64,000 bases of DNA, from NCBI GenBank assembly GCA_916048095.2, contig OU696589.1, positions 1,916,948 through 1,980,947 on the forward strand, written 5' to 3'. Numbering within the stretch: the stretch's first letter is position 1; each line of letters opens with the position of its first letter. The notes below the pieces were generated by a model. That model ran no database searches and was not told where the DNA came from. It worked only from the letters and a program-made list of their open reading frames with translations. A program made the position numbers and the translations under genes. Positions 33,068 to 47,734 of the stretch are shown here, in pieces. This DNA is from Sacculina carcini (taxonomy: Eukaryota; Arthropoda; Thecostraca; Sacculinidae).

Positions 33068-34376
33068 TCGTCACTACTCTCATCACTAGTCTCATCACTA
33101 GTCTCATCACTAGTCTCATCACTAGTCTCATCACTAGTCTCATCACTAATCTAATCACTAGTCTCATCACTAGTCTCATCACTAGTCTCATCACTAGTCC
33201 CATCACTAGTCTCATCACTAGTCTCATCAATAGTCTCATCACTAGTCTCATCACTAGTCTCATCACTAGTCTCATCACTAGTCTCATCACTAGTCTCATC
33301 ACTAGTCTCATCACTAGTATCATCACTAGTATCTTCACTAGTATCATCACTAGTCTCATCACTAGTCTCATCACTAGTCTCATCACTAGTCTCATCACTA
33401 GTATCATCACTATTCTCATCACTAGTCTCATCACTAGTATCATCACTAGTATCATCACTAGTCTCATCAATAGTCTCATCACTAGTCTCATCACTAGTCT
33501 CATCACTAGTCTCATCACTAGTCTCATCACTAGTCTCATCAATAGTCTCATCAATAGTCTCATCACTAGTTTCATCACTAGTATCATCACTAGTCTCATC
33601 ACTAGTCTCATCACTAGTCTCATCACTAGTATCATCATTATTCTCATCACTAGTCTCATCACTAGTCTCATCACTAGTCTTATCACTAGTCTCATCACTA
33701 TTCTCATCACTAGTCTCATCACTAGTAGCATCACTATTATCATCATTAGTCTCATCACTAGTATCATCACTATTTTCATCACTAGTCTCATCACTAGTAT
33801 CATCACTATTATCATCATTAGTCTCATCACTAGTATCATCACTATTCTCATCACTAGTCTCATCACTAGTTTTATTACTAGTTTTATTTCTAGTCTTATT
33901 ACTAGTCTCATCACTAGTTTTATTACTAGTTTTATTACTAGTCTCATCACTAGTTTCATTACTAGTCTTATTACTAGTTTTATTACTAGTCTTATTACTA
34001 GTCTTATTACTAGTCTTATTACTAGTCTTTTTACTAGTCTTATTACTAGTCGTATTACTAGTTTTATTACTAGTCTTATTACTAGTCTCATCACTAGTTT
34101 TATTACTAGTTTTATTACTAGTCTTATTACTAGTCTCATCACTAGTTTTATTACTAGTTTTATTACTAGTCTCATCACTAGTTTCATTACTAGTCTTATT
34201 ACTAGTTTCATTACTAGTCTTATTACTAGTTTTATTACTAGTCTTATTACTAGTCTTATTACTAGTTTTATTACTAGTTTTATTACTAGTCTTATTACTA
34301 GTCTTATTACTAGTCTTATTACTAGTCGTATTACTAGTTTTATTACTAGTCTTATTACTAGTCTTATTACTAGTCT
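33068..34376. repeat. 12-bp tandem satellite, about 109 units
   Basis: Unit TCATCACTAGTC (with ACTAGT in almost every unit) repeated over 1.3 kb. The left 800 bp is mainly CATCACTAGT, the right 500 bp mainly TATTACTAGT. Because 12 is a multiple of 3 it gives long open frames on both strands that are not genes. It lies in the intron before exon 5. Confidence 0.95.
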
Positions 34377-34442
34377 CGTCTGTCTGTCTAACCGCTCATT
34401 CACGCATTGCTGGCTCTATAGACAGAGGGCGTGTCGGCGCAG

Positions 34443-34581
34443 GTAGAGGACAGGAGGAGGACAGCGGCCACCAATGCTACTCTCACGGTTACTGCAGCTG
34501 GCGATGTTGAACAAGAACAATTCACTCTGCAATCATCTAATTTTCTGCCTGATCTTCACATCATATGTGCTGAATATAACG
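34443..34581 (+). CDS. DRC11: DRC11 exon 5
   Basis: Phase 0 in, phase 1 out. Acceptor GGCGCAG, donor AACG|GTCAAT. It codes V-E-D-R-R-R-T and then E-Q-F-T-L-Q-S-S-N-F-L-P-D-L, matching the family's 'F-x-M-x-PSNFLPDL'. The split codon G|AC (Asp) joins exon 6 to give Y-N-D-V-W, equivalent to 'TYQEVW'. This is one of two acceptors without a TG tract. Confidence 0.8.
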
Positions 34582-34880
34582 GTCAATGCTGACAGCGTAC
34601 ACTACTCTATCTCTCCTTGTTGACCCTCATCTATTCTTTCCCAGTTTTTTCACTCGTTTTCCGCCCTCTCTCTTCTCTTCTCTTCCTCATGTGTCCATGT
34701 GTGTATGTGTGTGTGTTATGAGGAATGTAACGTAATATATTCAATTACTTTTGTTTGTATGTACTATTTTTGTGGTATGCCTTGTGTGTTTGTGTGCTTT
34801 TCTTCTTTTTTGTTTCGTTCTCGTTTATATGCTTTTCTCGGTGTATGTGCCGATGGTCTTGGGTCGGTATATGATGTGAA

Positions 34881-34911
34881 ACACAAATACACACACACGC
34901 ACACACACACA

Positions 34912-34958
<47 letters not shown>
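34881..34958. repeat. (CA)n microsatellite
   Basis: About 35 CA units with a few TA interruptions, followed by a TG run at 34997-35014. Confidence 0.9.
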
Positions 34959-34962
<4 letters not shown>

Positions 34963-35054
34963 AACAGGACGTCACAATACGCCCTGTTGCGCGCGCGTGT
35001 GTGTGTGTGTGTGTTTCTGCCTATTACTTTGTGACGTCATATGTGACGTAACAG

Positions 35055-35203
35055 ACGTATGGTTGGCTCGTGATGACGTCAACGACCTTGACCAGGCGCA
35101 TGACACGGCGTTGATAGTTGACCTCAAGAGGTCAGTCATGCGGGCCGACATTCGGCGACAGGTCAGCGCTAAAATGAAGGTCGAACTGGACCGACTGAAA
35201 GAG
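35055..35203 (+). CDS. DRC11: DRC11 exon 6
   Basis: Phase 1 in, phase 0 out; acceptor GTAACAG, donor GAG|GTGACA. It codes V-W-L-A-R-D-D, H-D-T-A-L-I and R-A-D-I-R-R-Q-V-S-A-K-M-K-V-E-L-D-R-L-K, the helix 'EIR-x-QVD-x-LM-x-EL-x-x-L' seen in this family before the AAA+ domain. Confidence 0.9.
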
Positions 35204-35559
35204 GTGACACACTCGTACAACACACACACATACACAGAAAATTCACATACATATGCTCACATGCTTATGTATGACGTATTTTCGTCATAATATGTGCACG
35301 TACATGTGTATGTGTGTTTGTGTGTATGTGTATGTAATTATCAGCTGATTTCACACGTGCATACCGTGCAATTATGTATGTGTGTATATGCGTGTGTGTA
35401 TTTAGTCTTTGGAATTGTACTGAAAAGCCAACTTATCGGAGTGCAAGAATGCAGTATACTTACTTTGTTAGCTAAGGTTAGATATGCATAGAATACAATT
35501 AGTAAATCAGCTATACATTACATTCACACATTGACGAAACATTAATAGATAATCACAAG

Positions 35560-35597
35560 TACGATACAATACAATACAATACAATACAATACAATAC
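35560..35597. repeat. (CAATA)n microsatellite
   Basis: Pentamer ACAAT repeated about seven times. Confidence 0.9.
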
Positions 35598-35791
35598 CCG
35601 CAGCGGGCTGATACTTACACACTCACATATTCACACACATGCACACACACATACATACACACACAGTGAGATAAAGATACGTGTGTTTGCGTGCGTATGT
35701 ATGTGTATGTATGCGTATGTATATGTATATGTATAAGTTTGTGTATGAGTCTGTATGTATGTGCGTGCGTGTGTGTGTGTGTGCACGTCAG

Positions 35792-36053
35792 GCGGCCGAG
35801 ATCGACTGTGGTAGGCGTCGTGCGCGACGTAAAAAGAAGTCATCGTTGAGGCGACGTGGCGGCAGAAGACGTGGCGGCGACGGAGGAGGACGCAGTGACA
35901 CCGCCGCCGCCGGCGCTCACAGCAACAAGAGCAAGAGACGTCGCCGTGTGCGCGACCTCACGGCTGACAGAAGCGTGCAGTCTCTGGTCGAGGAGCTGGC
36001 TGCTGCTAACATACTGCATGTTCCTCCGCCCACCAATATCAGCCAGTTTAAAG
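35792..36053 (+). CDS. DRC11: DRC11 exon 7, basic linker
   Basis: Phase 0 in, phase 1 out; acceptor CACGTCAG, donor AAG|GTGCTT. It codes a run of Arg, Lys and Gly (replacing the usual Lys-rich K-G-K-K-K stretch), then R-V-R-D-L-T-A-D-R-S-V-Q-S-L-V-E-E-L and P-T-N-I-S-Q-F-K-G, equivalent to 'DLTADRT-x-SL-x-EEL ... LSDYIG'. The linker is longer and more Arg/Gly-rich than I recall for vertebrates. Confidence 0.9.
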
Positions 36054-36116
36054 GTGCTTCATCTCACCTCTGCCTCTGATATTATTCTCACTGTGTGTGA
36101 TTGTGTGTCTGTGAGG

Positions 36117-38857
<2,741 letters not shown>

Positions 38858-39286
38858 TGTGTGTGTGTGTGTGTGTGTGTGTGATTGTTTGTGCTTTATG
38901 TGTGTCTGTGTATGCGTGTTGTTTGTGCATGTGTGTGTCGGTGTGTCAATTTGTGCGTCAATGTTTGTGTTTTTCACAAACGCATGAGTATATTTACGCG
39001 TGCGTACATATAACATGAGCAAAATTGAATGGAGGCAGAGTTGCCGTGAATGGCGGTCAGGCTAATACGCTACCTGAGTCAGGCTGTCTCTCGCGGTTCT
39101 CCAGAAACCTCTGTTGTCTTACGACCAACTAATTTGTGCCTGGGCTCACAATTGCCTGCATTGAGTTTCCTCATTTCGTACGAGTTTGGTCGTATTTGAC
39201 TTGACGGAAATCTCATGTGCAGGCTGCTTCAAACCACATATGCTACCTTATGGCCCACATGGGTGTGTGTGTGTGTGTATGTGTAG
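38858..39286. other. Intron, TG-rich
   Basis: TG-rich and otherwise unremarkable; ends in the TG tract of the exon 8 acceptor. Confidence 0.45.
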
Positions 39287-39412
39287 GATGTGTAAATATG
39301 GTGAGCTACGAGGAGTGCGAGGCTGACAGTAAACACGAGCATGAACTGGCTAAACAACCGTTTCTGGGAGATATTCGTCGCATCGTCATTGAAAACTGTG
39401 TTTTTCCACTGG
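39287..39412 (+). CDS. DRC11: DRC11 exon 8
   Basis: Phase 1 in and out; acceptor GTGTAG, donor CTGG|GTCCGT. It codes S-Y-E-E-C-E and F-L-G-D-I-R-R-I-V-I-E-N-C-V-F-P-L-G, equivalent to 'DVRQL-x-LYGVLPLGS' just before the AAA+ domain. A stronger-looking GTGAGT lies 4 bp downstream, but only the GTCCGT donor keeps the frame into exon 9 and gives the family spacing to Walker A. Confidence 0.8.
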
Positions 39413-39792
39413 GTCCGTGAGTCTGATGAGAACCAACATTCTCTTTAGCATGTATGTTCCCTGTGCCTGCGTGTTCGTGTGTGTGTATGTGTGTGTGTGT
39501 CATTGTTTGTGCATGTGTGAACGTCACCACGTGTACATGCATTTGTGTTTATCTGTATGTGTATATGTCTCATTGTGTATGTGTGTTTGTGTTTGTGTGT
39601 GTGCGTGTGTCTGTGTTTGTGTGTGTGTGTCTGTGTGTCTGTGTGTGTGTGTGTACATGCGTGTGTGTCCTTACCAAACTGTTCTCACCGAGTTTTTCCC
39701 CACAAAAAAGATATATAATTATGGTTTCTGCCTTCCAGATATCATACTCCTGTTTAAGCATTTGTCTTGTGGTCTCGTCGACGATATCACTA

Positions 39793-40110
39793 GGCCAGGG
39801 GTTATTTACCGGGGGTGACCCTTAGGGGATGCGAGCCTGGTTCCTAAGGGGTGCGAGGAATCCTATGAAAAATTTAAGTAAATCTGTTTTACCTATACTT
39901 CATATTTCTACATGTGATATATGCTTTTCTTAAAGGAGCTTTAAATTGTCTGAGTGAATATTGAATATATAGTTTCGTTATCACGTCGTTTGTATGTTTA
40001 TCATTTTAATATAGCTTTAAAAAATCTAGGGGTTACGAGAGCTGACTGCTGATTTGAAAAGGGTGCGAAAACTGTAGATGGTTACACTAGGCAACCATAG
40101 ACACTAAGAA
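39793..40110. mobile_element. Possible hAT-like MITE
   Basis: Starts CCAGGGGTTATTTACCGGGGG, like the ends of hAT MITEs here, and has GGGGTGCGA-type internal sequence. The other end is not clear and no 8-bp repeat was found. Confidence 0.3.
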
Positions 40111-40900
<790 letters not shown>

Positions 40901-41290
40901 TAATAATAATAATGATAATTTTTCAACTGTCGGTATTCAAAAACAGTCGCATGTCCACGACGCTTATCAATTGCCTCTTATGAAGCGAAATATCGAGAAC
41001 GCATTAGCGGGTGGTGTATTTTATACGTGGACCCACAATAGTGCTCCGTCTGAATCAATCCAACTATGTTATGGCTATAAAACTTTTAGCGCAATATATA
41101 TGTGTATATATATACCCTCGCGTGCGTTTGGGGTTGCGTTTGACCTCGCACGTTTGCGTTTGACCTCGCGCGAGGGTTTCGCAAGAGGTCATCACTTCGG
41201 GGCGATGTTTTTTACATCGAAAAGGCGTATGACGCCACAAGGCGACATGGAACTATTTGCGAACTGTATCGCTGTGGTGTCAGAGGCAAT

Positions 41291-42073
41291 ATGGGGAGGT
41301 TCGTACACAATTTCCTTTTGCACCGCACATTCTGTGTGCGTGTGGGGAACTCCCTGTCTCGTCCGTTCGATCAGGCAGAAGGCGTTCCACAGGGTAGTGT
41401 GCTCAGCGTGGCCCTTTTTGTCATTGTGATCAACGACATTGACGTTCATTTGCCTCCCTCGAGTGGACGGTCTCTATTTGTGGACGACTTCGCCATATGG
41501 TGTTCCTCCCGCATCACTGTCGCTGTACGGCGTCAGCTGAAGCTGGCAGTGAATAAAATAGAGACTTGGGGAACGTCTAACGGCTTCCGTTTCTCGACGT
41601 CGAAAACGGTCGGTGTACAATTCTTCCGCCGTCGAGGTGCCTGCCCTGACATGGAGGTGGAATTGTACGGCAGTGTTGTCTCACTCCAACGCACGGTTCG
41701 GTTTTTAGGGGTCACGTTGGACTCGCGCTTGACCTATACCGACCACATTTCACTGCTGAGAACCACATGTCTCAAGGCACTGAATGTGCTGAAGATTGTA
41801 TCCTGGATGCGGTATGGAGCAGGTCGGCAATTTCTTCTCCTTCTGTACCGCTCGTTAGTCAGGTCGCGTCTCGATTACGCAAGCATTGTATATGATCTGG
41901 CTTCGGAATTTGCAAGAACCCGTTTGAATGTCGTACACCACGCAGGGATACGCATTGCCACCGGCGCGTTTCGCACGTCGCCAATTGGCAGCCTCCTTCT
42001 TGAGGCTGATGAGGCCTCGCTGGCGCTCCGTCGTCAAGAGCTGGGCATGCGTTATTCTTGCAGGTTGGCATGA
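41291..42073 (+). pseudogene. LINE RT palm and thumb fragment
   Basis: 260-residue open stretch with G-V-P-Q-G-S-V-L-S-V, F-V-D-D-F-A-I-W (F-x-D-D catalytic pair) and V-R-F-L-G-V-T-L-D-S-R-L primer-grip region, ending L-A-L-R-R-Q-E-L. Motif A is coded upstream in another frame. Confidence 0.75.
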
Positions 42074-42245
42074 AAACCCCGCTAACGACGTCCTCAGACA
42101 AGAATACACGGCGGAGTCACCATGGGAATTGGTCACACCCGAGGTTGACGTCTCGCTAGCAGCTCTGCCGAAACACCGTACAGTGTCCAGTGTGCTTCGC
42201 TCAAACACACTGGAGCGAATTCATTCTTACGGGCGGTATACTGCC

Positions 42246-42914
42246 GTGTAAACTGATGGATCTAAGTCGGCCAGTGGTGTGGGTTGTGCGTTTGTAAGTG
42301 GAGGTACGTGCCGCTCGAGCACGCTGCCACCGAGCGCCTCCATTTACACGGCTGAACTGTACGCTATCCTGCTGGCCCTGGTTTTTATTCGCTCATCTTC
42401 ATGTTCATTGTTTATAGTTTTATCGGATTATCTTAGTGCTTTAAATTCATTATCGTCGTTCTCGCTCCATCCTCTTATACAGATAATTTATATCTCTCTT
42501 GACAACATCCACCACCAGGGCAAGCGTGTTAAGTTCTGCTGGATTCTGGCCCATATTGGTATTTTGGGCAACGAGCGAGCTGACAGAGCCGCAAAAAGAG
42601 CTGCTGAACGAGACTTTTATTCATTTTATTTTAACTTTCCCATTTCGTATTCGTACTTTTATCCTATCGTCCATCGTTTTATCAGTTCTCGTTGGCAGCT
42701 CTCCTGGGACGAATGTGGTACTAATAAACTGAAAGCGGTGAAGCCCGAAATCGGACATTGGATGTGTTCTTATCGCTGGAAGATATCCGAGGAGGTGGCG
42801 CTCTGTCGTCTGTGTGAGGGTCACAGTACGACACGCATCGCCATCTTCTACTCGGACAACCTGAACCCACGTGCAGCGCATGTAATGCACGTCCCTCTGT
42901 GCAACATATCCTAG
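42246..42914 (+). pseudogene. LINE RNase H and C-terminal region
   Basis: T-D-G-S-K (first Asp), T-A-E-L-Y-A (Glu), V-L-S-D-Y (Asp) and I-L-A-H-I-G-I-L-G-N-E-R-A-D (the usual P-x-H is A-H; final Asp present) mark RNase HI, which removes RNA from cDNA hybrids. A Trp/Cys-rich tail follows and the frame then shifts. Confidence 0.75.
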
Positions 42915-43096
42915 TGGAATGTCCATCTGTCTCAAAGGCGCGTCAACGTTGTCTTGGATCTGTTCAGAGTATTGACGAGGTTCTTGGAGAAGAGCAGTGG
43001 GCGGTCATTGATGAGCGCCTTTTTGAGTTTTTACGGCATTTGCCTGTTTGAATTATGTATTGATTTTTATTCTTCCGACGTCATATTCATTTCACT

Positions 43097-43350
43097 CAGA
43101 GCCGTAGCAACCGCCTTCGTACCCCCAGCCGGGGGACCCCAGAGTGTTGAGGTTCCCCGTTGCTTAACGTATGACATTAAGAATTATCATATTATGTATA
43201 GCCTTTACCTTTTTGCTCAGATGTTTTCACCTGAGCTTGTATTATGAGATTATGTATAATAAATATATTCATTATTTTATGGTTTACTTATAATGGGGGC
43301 CCCAAGTGTTGCCTTCGGGGGTGGCCTCATAAGTCCTCGCAATGGCTCTG
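43097..43350 (+). mobile_element. hAT-type MITE
   Basis: 254 bp bounded by CAGAGCCGTAGC and GCAATGGCTCTG, with a perfect 8-bp target duplication ATTTCACT (43089-43096, 43351-43358). Same terminal motif as 25463-25650. Confidence 0.75.
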
Positions 43351-43536
43351 ATTTCACTCACCCTCACGCTTATTTATTTCATAGCTCCATTACGTTCATG
43401 TACATTTTTTTAATTTAGTTTAGTTAATAACAGACTGGGGGTATCATATGGTCCTAGAGGCCGGTGCACCCCAAAGATGAAATATACAACAACACGCACA
43501 TACACACACGAATACACATGCAAACAAATACATATA

Positions 43537-44447
43537 CGAGGGTTATTCCAAAAGTTATGAGCCCCCTCAAAAATTATATCTTAAGATGTATTTCAAAAAC
43601 TATATTTGTCGCTTTCAATATATTCCCCATTCATGGTCATGACGGCTTTCTAGCGCTGAGGAAGTTTGGGAACACCATTTCCCAGGCATTCACTTTGGAT
43701 GGTCTTCAGGCTGTTGGAAACGGCGGTATATAAATCATCTTCGTCCTGAAATCGTTGACCACGTAGCGGTTTGGAGTATGGAGTATGGAGTATGGAGTAG
43801 GGAGTATGGAGGATGTCCAAGCACTTCCCAATCCCAGTTGTCAAGCTGATTCACCACAGAAGCCACCCGGTGTGGACCTGCGCCGTCATGCAGAAGAATT
43901 GGACCAGCCTGATGGTTTTACAGTTACTTCTTGTGAATAGCGGGTCTCAATTTGTGGATGAGCACCCAGCGATAAAGCTGTCAGACTAACTGCACTGTCA
44001 GACACCGATCTTCTGCTAACAGCTCCTGCACCAGCGCCACATTGTCGTCTGTGGTCGATGTTCTTGGTCGTCCACTTCTGGGGGCATCCGAGACTTCTGC
44101 TTGTCCTTCACGAAACTTCACCGCCCAACGTTTCGCAGTGGAAAGGCCAGGTGCAGATTCTTCACCAAGAACTTGGGCAAGTTCTGCGTGGTTGGCAGAA
44201 GCAGATTTGCCCACAACAACCGATAATTTTATGATCATTCGCACTTCTTCCTTTGAGGAGCTCATATTTCTGAAATGGAATAAAATGTGTTAAGGTCGTC
44301 TTTATACTAGTAAATTATGAGTATACTTAACGAAGATCAGCTCAATGTTACATTACGCATATACAATCAGGACCTAGAAGTTTGATCACGTTTTGTTCAC
44401 TATGACCAAATTTATGAAGAGGGACTCAACTTTTTGAATAACTCTCG
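43537..44447 (-). mobile_element. mariner (Tc1/mariner) remnant with internal deletion
   Basis: Terminal repeats CGAGGGTTATTCCAAAAGTT and the inverse of CGAGAGTTATTCAAAAAGTT, flanked by TA (43535-43536, 44448-44449). 911 bp instead of about 1.3 kb: the transposase N-terminus (44265-43981) and traces of its C-terminus (near 43640-43680) remain. A 7-bp GGAGTAT tandem (about 43768-43815) sits inside. Confidence 0.8.
43981..44265 (-). pseudogene. mariner transposase N-terminal fragment
   Basis: Starts M-S-S-S-K-E-E-V-R and reads A-K-R-W-A-V-K-F-R-E-G, R-S-G-R-P-R-T-S-T-T-D-D, the paired helix-turn-helix end-binding region with the linker G-R-P-R. The catalytic DD(34)D core is missing, so it is inactive. 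Confidence 0.8.
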
Positions 44448-44682
44448 TACACATGTACATAAAACACACACATGTACACAAGGCTCATTCTTTTTCTAAG
44501 CAGTTGGGCAGTTTATTGGACGGTATTCCTGCACATATCATAAGTACAAATTATTTTCTTTCATGGATACAAACCATCTATATGGAAATATTCTACGAAA
44601 TTCGACAAAAGAAGAACTCGGTCTATATGATGTGATGAGAACATTTTCGGAAAATATCAAATAAAAAGAAAACGTTCTCTGC

Positions 44683-45252
44683 ATGATGAAAACCGACGAT
44701 ATTATAGAACTAATTGGTCTAGCAATGTCAAACGATGTTGTTATACATGACGGCAACAGCTATGAACAAACCAATGGATTGTCTATGGGTAATGCGATGG
44801 CTCCACAACTAGCGATCACATACGCTGATTATATTGAACGACAGATCCAAGCAAAGCTACCATACATCGTTCTGTGGAAACGCTACATCGATGATATCTT
44901 TGTTGTGTGGTACGACGATATTGATCATCAACATCTTCTTGAAGTCGCCAGTTCTGTCTGTTCCTGCATACAATTCACAATGCAAGTTTCATCAGACAAA
45001 TCCCTCCCATTATTGGACTGTAAAGTGAAATACGATGACATTCAATTCACAAGTGAAATTTATATGAAGCCGTTTCACAGTGGTTCTATTATGAACTGGC
45101 ATTCCCATGTATCTATGCAAGCAAAACATTCAGTTGCACATGGTGAATTTGTGAGAGCTTGTAGGAGGTCGATAACACCACAGGATATGATCATATCGCT
45201 TGGCAAAGTAAAACATCGCATGAAACAAAATATCTATCCCCTCATGCTATAA
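44683..45252 (+). pseudogene. Penelope-type RT fragment
   Basis: Contains T-N-G-L-S-M-G-N-A-M-A-P (motif B of Penelope RT: Q-x-x-G-x-x-M-G-S-x-x-S/A-P) and W-K-R-Y-I-D-D-I-F (motif C, Y-I-D-D), then L-P-L-L-D-C-K-V. Ends before the linker to the nuclease. Confidence 0.8.
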
Positions 45253-45481
45253 AACAAATTGAATAACGAGCCATCGAGTCAGAACGGAAACAAAAGAGAT
45301 ATTTAGACAAGAATCTCCATTATTTGAAAATGTCATTTCTCGGGGAAGCGCACAAACGTCAATGTAAGGTTCTTCTATGACGCACAGGATTGTCTGATAA
45401 GGTTCGGGTATGGTTCGATGCTGGTCGACCTCTAAAAAGTATGTTTGTACCATCAAAAGAAAAACTTGGTTGCCCTGAAGA

Positions 45482-45784
45482 ATGTACAACATGCTATATA
45501 GCTCAAAAAAGCAACAGTGCTGGAAAAAGCACTTGATCTACAGAATCGAATGTGGCATGTGTCATAAAGTATACATAGGAGAAACGGCCCGACCTTTCAA
45601 AACTAGAATCATACAGCACACTAATCCTAAACATAAAAGTGCAATCATACAACATTTCAGAGAGGAGCACCAGACGAACCCCGAAATGATAAAATGGTCA
45701 ATAATACATGAAGGTCTGAGAGATCACATCCAGAGAAAATACGTTGAGGCGCATATATACAAGAAATGGAACCCGGTACATTGA
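45482..45784 (+). pseudogene. GIY-YIG endonuclease of the Penelope-like element
   Basis: Contains L-I-Y-R-I-E-C-G-M-C-H-K-V-Y-I-G-E-T-A-R-P-F: the Penelope-type knuckle C-x2-C followed by V-Y-I-G-E-T and the catalytic Arg region, with a final E-A-H-I. It would nick target DNA for insertion. The usual first 'GIY' reads L-I-Y, typical for this family. Confidence 0.8.
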
Positions 45785-46003
45785 TGAACGGCTGCAAAGG
45801 AGTGGATCTCAACTGCAAGTTTTGAGACAACATAATATATCCTTAAATTATATTATGATGTATATATATGTATATATATGTCAGATATCCAATTAATCTA
45901 TGATCACGTGTTTTAACTTATTTTTGTAATTTTTGTTACTTACAATGGTTGACGATGGCTATCACTGTGTGTGTGTGTGTGTATGTGAGTGTGTGTTGGT
46001 AAG

Positions 46004-46273
46004 GTGTCTCGTGCGTTGCAGCCGTGTGTGTTGCTGGTGGACGAGGTACACCGCACGCTGGCTCGAAAGATGAGTCGTGCTGAACGAGCCACCCCCGGTC
46101 TAGTGCCGGCGGAGGGCGGGGCAGTTGTCGGTGGGGGAGGGGGCGGAGCTACGGCCGACTGGAAGCGGCTCAAGAAGGAGCTGGCGCGACTCGTGCGAGG
46201 CATGGCAGCAACGCCCAGTGACCGACTGCTGCTGCTTGGAACCTCTACGACACCCTGGCACGCCGACCTCAAG
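46004..46273 (+). CDS. DRC11: DRC11 exon 10, AAA+ Walker B
   Basis: 90 codons, phase 0 to 0; acceptor TTGGTAAG, donor AAG|GTACCC. It codes V-S-R-A-L-Q-P-C-V-L-L-V-D-E-V-H (Walker B with the D-E pair), a Gly/Ala-rich insert (G-G-A-V-V-G-G-G-G-G-G-A), R-L-K-K-E-L and D-R-L-L-L-L-G-T-S-T-T-P-W (sensor 1 region). Equivalent to 'VA..LQPSV.WI.D.EK ... RLKKDL ... DRV.L.GTT..PF'. Confidence 0.92.
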
Positions 46274-46624
46274 GTACCCTGTAATCTACTGCGTCTCACA
46301 TATTCCTCCGTATGTGTGTCTAGTTCAGTTTGTATTATTCCACTCCAACAATATAATTGGCTATTTTGTGCAAACGAAGTTTGTTGGTGTTTTCGTGTGT
46401 TTCCCGCGTGTGCATGTGTGCACAAAATCATGCATAACATATCATGAGCATGCGTCACATGTAGTACACATCATGAACATGCAATATGCGCTATCCGCTA
46501 AAATCATGATGTCTTTTTCTCATGTGCTCAACATTGGAGAACTGTCCAGGAATTACCACGTAACTCAGCAAGACTGATGTGTGTGTGTGTGTGTGTGTGT
46601 TAGATTTTGACGTCTGTATTTCAG
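46274..46624. other. Intron between exons 10 and 11
   Basis: No gene or repeat end seen; TG tract at 46579-46602. Confidence 0.5.
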
Positions 46625-46795
46625 TGTATTGTCTATATTCCGCCGGCCGACTACGCATCACGACTGCAGTTGCTCCGTGACCTGGTGTCATCGCGGGTGA
46701 CCTCCCGTGACCTGACCGCCGACGTACAGCTGGGTGTGCTTGCCAGATTGACCTCGGGTCACACGGCCGGCGCAATCATTCGACTGGTGAACGAG
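46625..46795 (+). CDS. DRC11: DRC11 exon 11, AAA+ lid
   Basis: 57 codons, phase 0 to 0; acceptor TATTTCAG, donor GAG|GTCAGC. It codes C-I-V-Y-I-P-P-A-D-Y-A-S-R-L, equivalent to 'IILIPRPDYASRY', then V-L-A-R-L-T-S-G-H-T-A-G-A-I-I, the lid helix 'LAK.TDGYT.GHI'. It runs on to V-N-E, joining V-L-T-E of exon 12. Confidence 0.92.
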
Positions 46796-46859
46796 GTCAG
46801 CTCGTTTTCTTTCTTCCTGATTATTCTCTGCAAACGAACAAGAACAATTAGTACATACT

Positions 46860-47230
46860 TACAGTCAGGCGCCCGGGGGCTGTTCACTACCCCACGCGCG
46901 ACTGCAAGACCTTACTCCACCACCTGAGCTCATACTCGACTCCTCCACGTTCACACCGTTACATACGGGAGCACACGCACGCACGCACAACTTGAACACT
47001 CACACAGACAGACACTGTAGCGACCAATCAGCGATGAGCTGGTCACTTGCTCGCCGCGGCTGAGCATGCCCACTTTACAAACACGCCGCGATTATCCGTA
47101 CAGGTGCACTAACAGCCACTCGCTTTGCCTGACACATACACACACACATTTATTCGAACATTTGTAATGCGCAATTTACACAATTTGTCTCAAATGCGCA
47201 AAGATTGACATATTTATATTAAAATATGCA
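46860..47230 (-). repeat. Dispersed repeat, possible LTR relative
   Basis: 47011-47090 is a diverged inverted copy of 20741-20820 (GCTGATTGG ... GGCGAGC ... GCATGC). The rest is CA-rich. No coding body. Confidence 0.3.
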
Positions 47231-47404
47231 TACACACACTATACATACATGACACACGCAAATGGTTGAACGACCAACTCTTATGTACAGATCGAGGTAT
47301 ATATTCAGTATGCGGGGATACCAAGACACACACACACACGCACACACATACTCACACATCGTTTAGACAGTACAGACAGGACGGGACCCACATACACACA
47401 TACA

Positions 47405-47490
47405 CACACATACCCGGCGCGATTATCCTTCTGGGTTGGTGCCTCTGCACAACATTAGTTTTTCATTCATTTTACCCGAATTAAAAACAC
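47405..47490 (+). repeat. SINE-like 3' end
   Basis: GCGCGATTATCC ... GGGTTGGTGCCTCTGCACAA ... CCCGAATTAAAAAC; the same 3' module occurs inverted at 7050-7125 and in diverged form at the end of 57731-57933. Confidence 0.5.
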
Positions 47491-47734
47491 ACACATACAC
47501 GCAGACATACGCACAAATGGGCAACTCTGTAAAAGACAAGATCACACTGATAATGTATATGCTATGAACACGCATACACTTTCAACGGACAAGCATATAT
47601 TGTCAAGCACACTCACACTTGCGCACAGACAAGCACATAAACGAAGACGCGCATGAAAACTGGACAAATTATAACAGTCAGCAAGAGAGAGGCAAGGCAA
47701 CGAAAAAATTCACACAATGACAATTGACTATTTA

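Larger units (their letters stand above)
41190..43060 (+). mobile_element. I-type LINE, 5'-truncated
   Basis: Begins within RT. Frames read F-Y-I-E-K-A-Y-D-A-T (motif A), G-V-P-Q-G-S-V-L-S (motif B, from about 41380) and F-V-D-D-F-A (motif C, about 41480), an RT tail to about 42070, then an RNase H domain (T-D-G-S-K at 42254, Y-T-A-E-L-Y-A, V-L-S-D-Y, N-E-R-A-D-R-A; about 42250-42620) and a C-terminal C-R-L-C-E-G-H ... knuckle region to about 43050. Interrupted by several stops and shifts. Same broad family as the element at 3965-5336. Confidence 0.8.
44480..45790 (+). mobile_element. Penelope-like retroelement, broken
   Basis: RT part followed by a GIY-YIG endonuclease, the hallmark of Penelope-like elements. 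RT frame 44683-45252; GIY-YIG frame 45482-45784. The N-terminal RT motifs are degraded (44500-44680). No flanking repeats identified. Confidence 0.8.

Noticed and set aside
33068-34376. CRISPR array
   Set aside because: Repeats are direct 12-mers without spacers, in a eukaryotic intron.
32995-34446. Open frames of 450-483 codons on both strands (repeated I-T-S-L / V-M-R-L)
   Set aside because: They follow from a 12-bp tandem satellite, whose period is a multiple of three; no start context, domain or codon bias suggests a protein.
39413-39420. GTGAGT at 39417 as the exon 8 donor
   Set aside because: It looks stronger but breaks the frame into exon 9; the GTCCGT at 39413 keeps phase and family spacing.
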